Shown piece after piece: positions 1-7,267 of a stretch of 10,016 bases of DNA (positions are counted from its first letter, which is position 1; each line of letters begins with the position of its first letter). This DNA comes from Liolophura sinensis (Eukaryota > Mollusca > Polyplacophora > Chitonida > Chitonidae), in assembly GCF_032854445.1 (NCBI RefSeq), contig NC_088307.1, positions 15,068,001 through 15,078,016 on the forward strand, written 5' to 3'. The notes beneath the pieces were generated by a model. It saw only the letters and a list, made by a program, of their open reading frames with translations. It made no database searches and had not been told where the DNA came from. A program made the translations under genes and the position numbers.

Positions 1-133
1 GCTACAGAGGCGTTGCGCTGAAGTCAAGCATGATGAGGATTTGACGACGTGCCTTTGCTCTTTGTATTGAGTATAACGTCCAAAGTTTTATTACACATGT
101 TTAAATGTACCAGAAAGAGAGAAGCGGACTTAC
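1..133 (-). other. 5' end of intron 1 of the Prrx gene
   Basis: This is intron sequence following the GTAAGT donor and it runs off the left edge of the window. No acceptor or second exon is visible, so the intron is longer than 133 bases. It holds no repeat or motif that I can support. Confidence 0.75.
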
Positions 134-136
134 CTG
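128..136 (-). other. 5' splice donor of Prrx exon 1
   Basis: On the minus strand the sequence reads CAG|GTAAGT, a perfect match to the eukaryotic U1 donor consensus. The exon's last base is 134 and the intron begins at 133. It splits a codon after its first base (phase 1). The cut falls where the protein reading changes from an acidic, low-complexity linker to unrelated intronic residues. Confidence 0.85.
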
Positions 137-461
137 GATTCTTGTCGGCTGTATCGTCATTACTGTTGTTAGAGACGCTGGAAATGTTGAGGTTCGTCGA
201 CGGGCTAGGTTGGTTACAATGGTTTTGTGGGGACAGAGTCCCATGATGGTGGATCTGAGACGGGGACGACTGATGATGAGGTGCGGTGGCGGCAAACATA
301 CTGCAGTCCTCCGCCGGCAGTTCTTCCAAATCCAACAAATGACTAACTGTAAAATTTGCTTTGCTAGCTTGCAGACTGGCTTGGTACGCCGAATTCACTC
401 TGTCAAAGTGGGACCCGAATTGTGGCGGAGGCGGTGGCACACTCAAACTGTAGCTACTCAT
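134..461 (-). CDS. Prrx: Prrx/Prx paired-related homeobox protein, first coding exon (partial)
   Basis: This exon encodes the first 109 codons plus one base of what I recognise as a paired-related (Prrx-type) homeodomain transcription factor, a nuclear DNA-binding regulator known in vertebrates for mesenchyme and skeletal development. The key match is NFTVSHLLDLEELP at about residues 37-50, closely resembling the NFSVSHLLDLEE block near the N-terminus of vertebrate PRRX1 and PRRX2. Around it lie a proline run (residues 9-13), a His/Ser/Pro-rich stretch (about 61-88), a Ser/Asn-rich stretch (about 89-101) and a short acidic segment before the splice site. The start is firm: the ATG has A at -3, and an in-frame TAG lies two codons upstream. 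The open frame runs on to position 24, but residues after Pro109 are intron read-through. The homeodomain is not in the window and should follow in phase 1 on the next exon. The family call rests on one motif; another aristaless-related class is less likely. Confidence 0.85.
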
Positions 462-464
462 TTT

Positions 465-560
465 CTACACTTCTCTTAAAATTTCCCTCCACGGAGTTGC
501 AGCGTAACGAGTTAGTCCACCAACCTTATACAGCGGCTGTGGAGAGGAACCAGTGGGCAT
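465..560 (-). promoter_or_regulatory. 31-codon upstream ORF ending 3 nt before the Prrx start
   Basis: Minus-strand ATG at 560-558 opens a 31-codon frame beginning MPTGSSPQ and ending at TAG (467-465). It is in the same frame as the main ORF and separated from its ATG by a single AAA codon. The start context is weak (C at -3, C at +4), so leaky scanning would be expected if the leader includes it. Any effect on Prrx translation is inferred; conservation of the peptide is unknown. Confidence 0.45.
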
Positions 561-670
561 CGGCGAACTAGGAGTGGACGTATACAAGCAACCTGGCCTC
601 CTCTCCAAGAAACTTATCGCCAGATTTATCGTTGTTTAAGAGGGAGGAACGTTCGCTGCCGATAAAGCTT

Positions 671-679
671 CTAAGACAT
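671..679 (-). promoter_or_regulatory. Minimal uORF (Met-Ser-stop)
   Basis: The minus strand reads ATGTCTTAG, a start codon, one sense codon and a stop, with G at -3. If the transcript begins upstream of this point, the leader would carry two successive uORFs before the Prrx ATG. Transcription this far upstream is not shown by the sequence. Confidence 0.25.
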
Positions 680-829
680 ACCGAGCAACTTTGAGCTATT
701 ATTTTCTCGCTGCGGGATCGCTCGGTCGCAAATTAATCCGGAGAAGGCGTACGTTATACACCAGTCAGTGCCCTTAATTTTTTGAAAACATGTGTTCTGT
801 TGATTCATTGAATAATGTCTAGGGTTAGG

Positions 830-1055
830 GGGCAAACCCATTTGAAGGTTAAGGGTGCCTCAGTTGAAGAGCGCGCCCAACGCAGACCGGTTGCCTAAGG
901 AAGCAGGCTCCGCCCCTCCTCCTGTCAATCTCCACTGAAGCCCACCACGTGCCAGATGTAGCTTCACATATGGATTGTCGGAGCTGACTTTCGCTTAACG
1001 CACTCTTGCAACACTCTTCCCGGATAAACCAAGGTTCCTCTGCGTCCTTCTCCAT
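830..1055 (-). promoter_or_regulatory. Candidate promoter-proximal element: GC box, Pbx/Meis-like site, E-box
   Basis: This stretch is more GC-rich than the DNA to its right. Within 42 bases it holds a GC box (CCGCCCC, 910-916), CCTGTCAATC (921-930; minus GATTGACAGG, one base from the Pbx/Meis composite TGATTGACAG) and the palindromic E-box CACGTG (946-951). It sits about 370-590 bases upstream of the Prrx ATG. A 68-codon open frame on the minus strand here has no recognisable domain and I treat it as chance. Regulatory function is inferred from motif clustering only. Confidence 0.3.
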
Positions 1056-1300
1056 TCATTATCACCACAACTTTACCATTTATTTTATTATATCTTATTA
1101 TCAAATTATTACTCCCTAAGGACGTCTTCCATTACCACCAGTTGCTACTGTCGCACCAAATTCTACAATTTCGAGAAAAACTATTCTTCTTGGAAACGTT
1201 TCGTTGCACTTTAAGAAACTTTGCATTTATTTACTCTCTCCTTATTTTCAAGCCATGAAGTCCTTTGCCCACCACCCGTTTGATCAATCTGTTCTTTTCA
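1056..1300. other. AT-rich non-coding DNA, nothing recognised
   Basis: There is no ORF of note, no tRNA-like box and no tandem structure. A TTTGATCAA string near 1280 resembles a TCF/LEF site, but one such site in AT-rich DNA means little. Confidence 0.5.
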
Positions 1301-1306
1301 GTACAT

Positions 1307-1419
1307 TAGGTGCCATTTGTTTCCAATGCAAGCTTTACGGGTACCGTATCAGTAAACTATATATAGCGGCATGAACACCTTATCTTCTAATACATTAGAT
1401 CATGTATCAATGGCACCTA
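1307..1419. repeat. Inverted repeat with 11-bp perfect arms
   Basis: TAGGTGCCATT (1307-1317) is matched by its exact reverse complement AATGGCACCTA (1409-1419), giving a 113-base unit with 91 bases between the arms. The interior includes ATATATA and no ORF. The size and terminal symmetry would fit a small MITE-like element, but I see no clear target-site duplication and the family is not recognised. Confidence 0.4.
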
Positions 1420-2610
1420 TTAACACCTAGTCTATAAAAAAATACCATATTCTGAAGCATTAATGAAATAATTCACTTGACATTTCATATAACAATTATT
1501 CTTTAAGGCCCTTGACCGTATAGCAAAATACTTTATTGATGACAAAAACATTCCCGAGATGCTATTTAGAGCTTTGTTTATTTGCACAACGTCACAGCCG
1601 GTGATATGTATGATTCCTAACTGAACTATTCTGCATACATATGAATGTTATCATTAGAGCGATATTCCTCACCCCCGCGTACTTTATACCATGTATTTTC
1701 ATTGCAAGGACCCATTTCTTTCAACAACAAAACCCACTATTTATGTCATTAAACTATTTAAACCACTGTTGTGACAAGAAAATTTGCCAATTACCTTCTT
1801 CATTAGTACACCAAATAAATTTTCATTATTCTCGAGAGGTACAGATAATCTGGACTAACTGCTTTTCATAATGTGAACTGTTGGATTTTGTAATAAAGAA
1901 ACCGGGACATCGTAAAGGTTAATCAATTTAACCCGTAACTTACAAATATCAACCGGGTAGTTTTTCCGTGTACATGTTGCTGTTATCTTTGACGTCCTAT
2001 ATGCTGTAAACAAAACCTTTTAATGTACATAATTTTATTAATTATAAAGTTCTGGGCTGGGCTTGTTTTTACTACAGATGATGGAGCTTTGTCAAGTAAC
2101 CATGTGTTCACACCTTAGGTAAATTTGTAAGAGGTGCATGCTCTCGTGAACTTCTTCAGGAACGGTAGATGGTGCTGATCACATCCAGTCGGCGGTATAC
2201 CATTTTTGGTGGATGTGCGTATTTCATCTCCACATTCACGTTCACATTAACCCGACATAACCTACATCAAGAAATCATTTACATAAAGATTAAATGTCCA
2301 GATTTTCTATATAGGTATATGTCCCATCACATATGCATGTTACACAGTATAAAGAAGAGCTCTTTAATGGGAAAAACAATCCTCGATTCGGACAACACAT
2401 ATGGTCGTCTATCTTATAATTGTGTAATGAGTCCTATATACATTCACTGATGCTTCGAAAAGTTTTGTCGTTAACAACTATTACTTCGGTTAACTGATCG
2501 AGCCAGAATTTCTAACATTTAACAATAAATCGGTAATTCATCGATGGGGCATAGACAGTCAGTTGAGATCTTGCACGCAGTCACAAACTCACGAAAAGGA
2601 GAAGTTTAAA
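1420..2610. other. AT-rich non-coding 5' flank, nothing recognised
   Basis: This holds only short open frames (76 and 93 codons on the plus strand at 1641 and 2169) with no domain and no splice or start context that stands out. AT-rich homeodomain-like cores such as TAATTA occur near 2038. No repeat, RNA gene or mobile element could be supported. Confidence 0.5.
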
Positions 2611-2648
2611 ATTATGGCGAACTTAACCTTTAGGAAATTTGCCATAAT
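2611..2648. repeat. Short hairpin, 11-bp arms with one mismatch
   Basis: ATTATGGCGAA (2611-2621) pairs with TTTGCCATAAT (2638-2648) across a 16-base loop, with one mispair. There is no T-run after it, and no family was recognised. It may be chance in AT-rich DNA. Confidence 0.3.
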
Positions 2649-3249
2649 ATCTTTTGTTGCGATTTGTAAAATTAGGCTTCGAACTCCCTAAGCACAAACC
2701 CATGCGAGCAAGTCTTTAGTCATTGGTCAAAAGTTAAGCAATGAAAATTAAAATTGAATGAATTTTAAATGGAGAATTGTAAATAAACAAAGGTCAGAAC
2801 ATACAGTTTTGTCTGTCAGCATGTCTACCAAGTAGCTCAAATACATAAGCCAAAAAAGGAAAGGTAGGAAGGTAACATTTGTGTATAAACAGTAGTTGAC
2901 TTACTTTTCAAGTATAGCTGTTTACAATTTGCATTTGTGATTAAACAAAATGCAGTTTATCATATAAGGAACCCCTTCAAAATGAAACAATAAAACATCA
3001 ACGCATATTTATGTAGATGAGGTGGTTCACTGAATGTCTGGAAATAATTTCCTACCATTTCTACTATCCACATAGCAATCAGAAATTTATGGAATATTGT
3101 TAAAACCATTTACTAAATGATTTTGACACTTTCGTGTAAATTTGGTGCGAAATAGATCGTCTTCGGAGTTTGAAATAAAGTTACATTTTTTTTACGTCAA
3201 CATGTTGTGTTTTCTTTGGGACATAATTTTTTCCAAACAATGTATATGT
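2649..3249. other. AT-rich non-coding DNA with small palindromes
   Basis: No coding or RNA gene is seen. A perfect 8-bp palindrome, TTAAAATT/AATTTTAA (2748-2768), is present. A 21-base string at 3031-3051 recurs with one mismatch at 8071-8091 and is listed separately. The rest is unremarkable. Confidence 0.5.
3031..3051 (+). repeat. Dispersed repeat fragment, copy 1 (matches 8071-8091)
   Basis: The string begins TGAATGTCTGG and continues AAATAATTTC. It is found again about 5 kb away with one base changed. Weaker similarity resumes further on (TTTACT...ATTTTG at about 3108-3124 against 8114-8130), so both copies may be remnants of one dispersed repeat. Confidence 0.4.
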
Positions 3250-3435
3250 TGTGGCTACCTGTTTTAAAAAGTATAAAAGGTTTAATATGAATATATTTGG
3301 GTAGAAAAAAACATTACAGGTTGTGGATAAAAAATAATTCATATCATGTACTAATTGTTTCTACCGCGTTTCGGTTGTTTTAAGCAAGGGCTGTAGTTAG
3401 CATCTTGTCGTTTACGATGTCGGTCGTGTCTCCTA
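3250..3435 (+). repeat. Diverged direct repeat, copy A
   Basis: This segment aligns collinearly with 4073-4231. Shared blocks include GCTACCTG, TTTAAAAAGTATAAA, TGAATATATTT, GTTGTGGATAAAAA, GGTTGTT, AAGCAAG and GCATCTTG, interrupted by substitutions and small indels. Upstream similarity may extend weakly to about 3218. The two copies lie about 820 bases apart in the same orientation. They could be an old local duplication or two insertions of the same element; no ORF or terminal structure identifies a family. Confidence 0.65.
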
Positions 3436-3436
3436 C

Positions 3437-3483
3437 GACAACTGGTCTTCCACCAATATAGTATTGGATGTCACGTCGTTGTC
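3437..3483. repeat. Imperfect hairpin centred on CCAATA-TAG-TATTGG
   Basis: A perfect 6-bp inner stem, CCAATA/TATTGG (3453-3467), shares its centre with an outer stem, GACAAC/GTTGTC (3437-3442 and 3478-3483). Bases in between pair poorly. It directly follows repeat copy A and may be part of it, although copy B lacks an obvious equivalent. Confidence 0.3.
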
Positions 3484-3521
3484 TTCGCGAAAGTCCGTCA
3501 GTAACTTGCCAGAATCACTCT

Positions 3522-3524
<3 letters not shown>

Positions 3525-3609
<85 letters not shown>
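3525..3609. repeat. (AT)n microsatellite, 85 bases uninterrupted
   Basis: This is a pure AT dinucleotide tract of about 42 units with no interruption. Tracts this long are usually highly polymorphic and can extrude cruciforms. The exact copy number in an assembly may be unreliable. Confidence 0.97.
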
Positions 3610-3610
<1 letters not shown>

Positions 3611-3820
3611 GACCTCCTTATACCTTGTTTAAAATACTTTATATACCTTTCCTTATATACACGTTACCGTTTATCTTTCATATTGTTTCTCAATCAAACG
3701 TTCTTGGGATGTTGTGTTTAGATTTACAACCCACGCACACACTTTCCCAAATGGCAAACTACTTCATTTCAATACATTTTTACCCCAACATAAACACACT
3801 CAAATAAAGAGAATTCCAAG
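3610..3820. other. Non-coding DNA between the AT tract and the tRNA-like head
   Basis: A 60-codon plus-strand open frame (3625-3807) has no recognisable domain and is probably chance. No other feature can be supported. Confidence 0.5.
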
Positions 3821-3821
3821 C

Positions 3822-3895
3822 GTGTGGCTCAGTCGTCCAGCGGTTGGACATATGGTAACATTACTGCAAATGTCCGAGGAACACTAAGTCCTTTT
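3822..3895 (+). mobile_element. Degenerate tRNA-like head, possible old SINE
   Basis: TGGCTCAGTCGT (3825-3836) is a strong match to the Pol III internal A box and is followed by a D-arm-like CCAGCGGTTGGA. About 45 bases on, TCCGAGGAACACTAAGTCC (3872-3890) resembles a decayed B box (expected GGTTCRANTCC). The spacing fits a tRNA-derived SINE head. No 3' tail is recognised downstream, so the element is either badly decayed or a chance resemblance. A short hairpin TGCTGGT/ACCAGCA lies at about 3962-3989. Confidence 0.35.
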
Positions 3896-4072
3896 GACAG
3901 TTTACGGCTTAATCCCTGTAAGTCTCGTGAGAAACCTTCACAAATCCTATTTCTATCTTAATGCTGGTGCAGACTCCGACAGAACCAGCAGACATTCTGC
4001 CATACGTCAGTCTGCATGACATCAGACTACACACAGTTAGGACTTAATCTCGCGTAACGATTATGCGTGCAC

Positions 4073-4231
4073 TGTAGCTACCTGATTTAAAAAGTATAAA
4101 CGGTTAAATGTGAATATATTTCGGTTGAAAGAACATAACAAGTTGTGGATAAAAATACTGTAGTTCTTTTCATGCTTTGGTTGTTGAAGCAAGCACTGTC
4201 GCATCTTGCTTGTTACAACACGTGCCCTCCT
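4073..4231 (+). repeat. Diverged direct repeat, copy B
   Basis: This is the partner of 3250-3435, in the same orientation. It begins TGTAGCTACCTG and reaches the GCATCTTG block at 4201-4208, then runs into a 45-base tandem duplication that copy A has only once. It is shorter than copy A by about 27 bases because of several deletions. No coding potential is seen. Confidence 0.65.
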
Positions 4232-4287
4232 AGTCCACTGAGATCATATCTTGCCTGTCACAACACGTGTCCTGTTGTTCACTAAAT
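4203..4287 (+). repeat. Two-unit tandem repeat, ~45-bp period
   Basis: Two neighbouring units start ATCTTGC (4203 and 4248). Each contains ACAACACGTG followed by a CACT...AAT/GAT end. They differ by several substitutions and one small indel. Each carries a CACGTG E-box core, so the duplication also doubles a potential bHLH site. Function is not implied. Confidence 0.55.
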
Positions 4288-4769
4288 TCACATATTACTG
4301 GGTGCGTAATTTTGTCAACAGAAATCACATTTACACACATAACATATATGTTCTCTAGCGTACTCCACAGCTTGCTTGCAAGAATACTTGTCTCCTTTTC
4401 TGCTGACAAGGCATTTTTGTAAAAAACAAAATCGTCATATTTTCTTTTGAGATTAGATCCTCTTGCCTATGCTCACTTTTACATTTAATTTCAAAGAAAG
4501 GAAGTACATACTGTATTACTTTCTATATCTCGCTCACATCCTTATTACATGGTTGGTAAGGCCCACCACTGTGACCAAAGAAAATATCGTTAATAATACC
4601 CGTTTACCCTACTGTAGACCGTGCTCTTTCACGAATATCGAATGTATCAAATCCGACGTTTTGTCCTTTCTGGATTCGATATAGCTCGCCAAACCGAAAC
4701 ACCCCGTGCCTACTATTAACATATAGGCATCACTGGGGGCAGAGGGTTTACATCTTTGGTAAAGCACAC

Positions 4770-4788
4770 TGATCATGCGTAATGATCA
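4770..4788. repeat. Perfect 7-bp palindrome with 5-base centre
   Basis: TGATCAT-GCGTA-ATGATCA is an exact inverted repeat. It could be a dimeric protein site or a minor hairpin. There is no neighbouring gene to relate it to. Confidence 0.3.
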
Positions 4789-5077
4789 TTCTCTGTTTTG
4801 CCATCGCATTAAAGTCCGAGAAGAGAATGTCCGCCGTAATATTCATTAAGTATGATCTGGAAGTTCAATCATTTTTCGGTTTGGATAAATATGCAATGAA
4901 TGTAGAAAACATTGGCTACAGGAACAGAATAGACAGTTTTAGAAATATCTATATTCCTACTCTATGCCATGGGTGTTGACTGTGCCTCCTTACAATTTAA
5001 ATTCGCATGGTGTAATCTTTAAGTCTTATTTAATTTAAAGGAGAAGAAAACATAAAAAATGATGTCAAACTCAGATG

Positions 5078-5113
5078 AAAGACCATGAAAATTTTTTTGC
5101 AAATATGGTCTTT
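5078..5113. repeat. Hairpin with perfect 9-bp stem
   Basis: AAAGACCAT (5078-5086) is exactly complementary to ATGGTCTTT (5105-5113) across an 18-base A/T-rich loop. A homopolymer T-run follows shortly after. There is no gene whose end it could mark. Confidence 0.3.
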
Positions 5114-5640
5114 ATGGTTTTTTTTTTTTTCGAATGTTTCATTCACGAGGAAAGGGAATTTGTTTGGGTATTTGCGACCACGTCTTGGTATCTATCGTCT
5201 TTGCATATTAACAATGTTCTAAATAACTAATGTTCTGCATGACTAATCACTTTATTTGAATTTTAATCTGATATATTTTTATACTATTTATGAATATTTT
5301 AAAATATAAAACCAGGTTGAACACACCTGTTAGTTGAAAAGACCTAATATATTTATTAAACATGTGGTACATTCTCATTTATAACATTATTATCCAAAGA
5401 AAATTTATACCAGGAAGTGGTCCCAACTATCCAACATGCAACATTTATTTTCAAGCCTCTTTTTCTATTTAAAGTAAAATCGAAAAATATATTGAAGACC
5501 ATTTTAACAACTAACTTTTCACACTCTTTTATATGAACTTAATGTAATTTTTTATGTTTTCTCCACCTTTAATATATACACAACAGCATGATATAACAAA
5601 TACTTTCTTTCACTTCACATGAACCCGCTTCACAGCAGTA

Positions 5641-5775
5641 ATACATACATACACACTTACATACATACACACATACATACACACATACACACATGCATAC
5701 ACACACACACAAATACACACACACATACATACACACATGCACACATACATACACACACACACGCATACATACACA

Positions 5776-5837
<62 letters not shown>
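5641..5837. repeat. Compound (AC)n / (ACAT)n microsatellite
   Basis: About 200 bases are built from ACAC and ACAT units, becoming pure (AC)n from about 5783 to 5837. Irregular interruptions on the left and a clean tract on the right suggest an older, decaying end and a younger, expanding end. The tract creates open frames on both strands (Thr/His repeats and Cys/Val repeats) that are artefacts. It directly adjoins a truncated SINE tail. Confidence 0.97.
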
Positions 5838-5839
<2 letters not shown>

Positions 5840-5860
5840 GACAACATCATCATGTTTATA

Positions 5861-5921
5861 AATATTCTTGAGTACGGCGTAAAACAGCAGTGAAATAAAT
5901 ATATAAATAAGTAAATAAATC
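5861..5921 (+). mobile_element. 5'-truncated SINE, 3' tail only (plus strand)
   Basis: AATATTCTTGAGTACGG (from 5861) continues CGTAAAAC and then an A/T-rich (AAATAAAT)-like tail. The 25 bases 5861-5885 are the exact reverse complement of 7303-7327. I recall this string as the 3' end of a SINE common in molluscs. Head and body are missing: the tail begins about 25 bases after the (AC)n tract. Confidence 0.65.
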
Positions 5922-5925
5922 AAAA

Positions 5926-6420
5926 ATAGTGCAGAAAATTTACGTCTAAGATAACAGTAAAATACCCTGACAAAGTAAAACAGTCACATAGTGACATATT
6001 ATTAAAAACAGAATATGTTAAATTTTACACGTATTCTAGTAATTCAATATAAAGACTGTATCAGATTAACAAAATATTATGTCGACTATGACACAGTATT
6101 GTGTTATAATTACAGACTACATCTAGCATCACTCAATCGCAGATTATTGACTGAATGCACTGGTGGACATCTGTACTCTATTTATAAAGAGCCCTGTATT
6201 CCTGCAATCAAGATAACGGTTCTGTTCCGTAGCGGACCATGAGAAGACACTAAAATTATAGTGGGGGAATGCTGGCTTGGTACATAGAATTTGACGACTA
6301 AAAACGTAAAAAAAGAATTCCGGAAATCAGAAAAAAAATCTACAAAACTGACAAATAAGCAACGCAGTAAACAAACAGGGAATTAAGGCAAACAAACCCA
6401 AATTATGCATGATATTTCAT
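5926..6420. other. Non-coding AT-rich DNA
   Basis: A 75-codon plus-strand open frame (6015-6242) has no recognisable domain. No repeats or boxes were found. Confidence 0.5.
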
Positions 6421-6635
6421 TAATTTATTGTTGTTCGATTTGATGGTTTTTCAAGCCGTTCACGGCAATTTAGCAATGCCAGGTTTAGGCTAGGAAGAAG
6501 CCCACTGGCCTTTGCCAAGAACTTGACTTATCTACTCAATTGAAGGTGCAGTTTGACCAGCGAAAACTGGATTCGAACCTCCAACCTTCATGGTGAGAGG
6601 TCGATCGGCTGTCGCGAATGAGCCATGGGCGCTCC
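6421..6635 (-). mobile_element. Near-complete tRNA-derived SINE
   Basis: Read on the minus strand, the element starts GGAGCGCCCATGGCTCATTC. An A box is present (TGGCTCA at 6625-6619, 10 of 12 consensus positions), and 46 bases later a perfect B box, GGTTCGAATCC (6579-6569). CCTCTCACCATG lies between them, which I recall from a mollusc SINE head. A body of roughly 110 bases follows, ending CCGTGAACGGCTTGAAAAAC and an A-rich AACAATAAATTA tail. The length, about 215 bases, is typical of a SINE. No coding capacity is expected; it would have needed a partner LINE for mobility. No clear target-site duplication was found, so the insertion is probably old. Confidence 0.75.
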
Positions 6636-6714
6636 ACAGAAACAATGGTGTAAAAAACGATATAATGTAAAAATCGGTTTTAAAAGTACTAAAAATAATA
6701 ATAATTATAATAAT

Positions 6715-6842
6715 GTTACATTACTGAAAGAGAGCGCTGCCCATAATGTAATAACGTTACATAAACTACAGAAACCAAGCGCTGCCTATAGTGAAATAGT
6801 GTTACATTACGGATAGCAAGCGCCAACCATAGTGTAATAATT
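6715..6842 (+). repeat. ~42-bp minisatellite, three diverged units
   Basis: Units start at 6715, 6756 and 6801 with GTTACAT and run 41, 45 and 42 bases. A fourth partial unit starts ATTACATTA at 6843. Each has a conserved middle, AAGCGCTGCC or a variant, and an end like ATAATGTAATAAC. Because the start and end of the unit are partly self-complementary, each junction forms a short palindrome (for example AATGTAATAACGTTACAT). Confidence 0.7.
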
Positions 6843-6861
6843 ATTACATTATTCATGGATA

Positions 6862-7265
6862 ACCTTCACCGGGTGCATTCTGCGTATTACGTAACATGTG
6901 TTACACTGCGGGTATAGGCCAGACCCATGCATGTTTCTGAACATTGCACACACTTGCTTTCAATAAAAATGTATTCTCAACTAGAAAGGATATTTTCCTC
7001 CTTCCCCCGACCTTAGCAGGGATGACTGTGGCAACACAACAGTTTACCAAAATAAATCAGTCTGGGCTATAGCGGTTTAAGTTTTTGCAAATTCTAGTTT
7101 CAGTATAAAGGCTTATCGTATAAGGGGTAAAACCAGAGCAACGAGTACAGTGTGATCACACACAACTGGTGAAATACGACCTCTTGCCAGTTTACTTGTA
7201 TCTCAGAGTTTTATTCCAACTGTTCGTTTAAATGATTAAATGGTAGCAAATGAAGTCGTGGGTTA
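6862..7265. other. Non-coding DNA, nothing recognised
   Basis: No open frame, Pol III box or tandem repeat could be supported here. Confidence 0.5.
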
Positions 7266-7267
7266 AG

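Larger units (their letters stand above)
462..770 (-). promoter_or_regulatory. Probable 5' UTR and core promoter region of Prrx
   Basis: This sequence lies directly upstream of the start codon on the minus strand. It has mixed base composition, unlike the AT-rich DNA further out. It contains two short upstream ORFs. No acceptor-like site is needed to explain the leader, so it is probably continuous with exon 1. The transcription start cannot be fixed: a lone TATAA-like string (754-758, minus) has no convincing initiator at the right distance. The right boundary given is a guess. Confidence 0.45.
4288..5640. other. AT-rich non-coding DNA, no gene recognised
   Basis: There are two small plus-strand open frames (73 codons at 4463, 65 codons at 4782) with no known domain. 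Two compact hairpins occur here and are listed separately. A T-run of about 12 lies near 5119. No SINE boxes, tRNA or splice-flanked exon were found. Confidence 0.5.

Noticed and set aside
24-133. Continuation of the Prrx reading frame past residue 109
   Set aside because: The perfect GTAAGT donor at 133-128 and the loss of family-like residues indicate intron read-through.
105-479. 124-codon plus-strand open frame opposite the Prrx exon
   Set aside because: It is antisense to a well-supported coding exon, shows no domain, and crosses the splice donor and the start region of the real gene.
754-758. TATAA on the minus strand as a TATA box for Prrx
   Set aside because: No initiator-like sequence lies about 30 bases downstream, and such strings are common in AT-rich DNA.
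819-832. Telomere-like CTAGGGTTAGGGGG
   Set aside because: There are only two units, far too few for an interstitial telomere array.
849-1055. 68-codon minus-strand open frame upstream of Prrx
   Set aside because: No domain is recognised, and no splice donor or start context makes it an exon; the region is better read as promoter-proximal DNA.
2169-2450. 93-codon plus-strand open frame
   Set aside because: Composition is typical of AT-rich random frames, and no domain, partner exon or promoter is evident.
2675-2688. B-box-like GAGTTCGAAGCC on the minus strand
   Set aside because: No A box is found at a suitable distance, and the sequence cannot be folded into a tRNA cloverleaf by eye.
5569-5923. 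Several long Cys/Val- or Thr/His-repeat open frames on both strands
   Set aside because: They are translations of the (AC)n/(ACAT)n microsatellite, which lacks stops in most frames.
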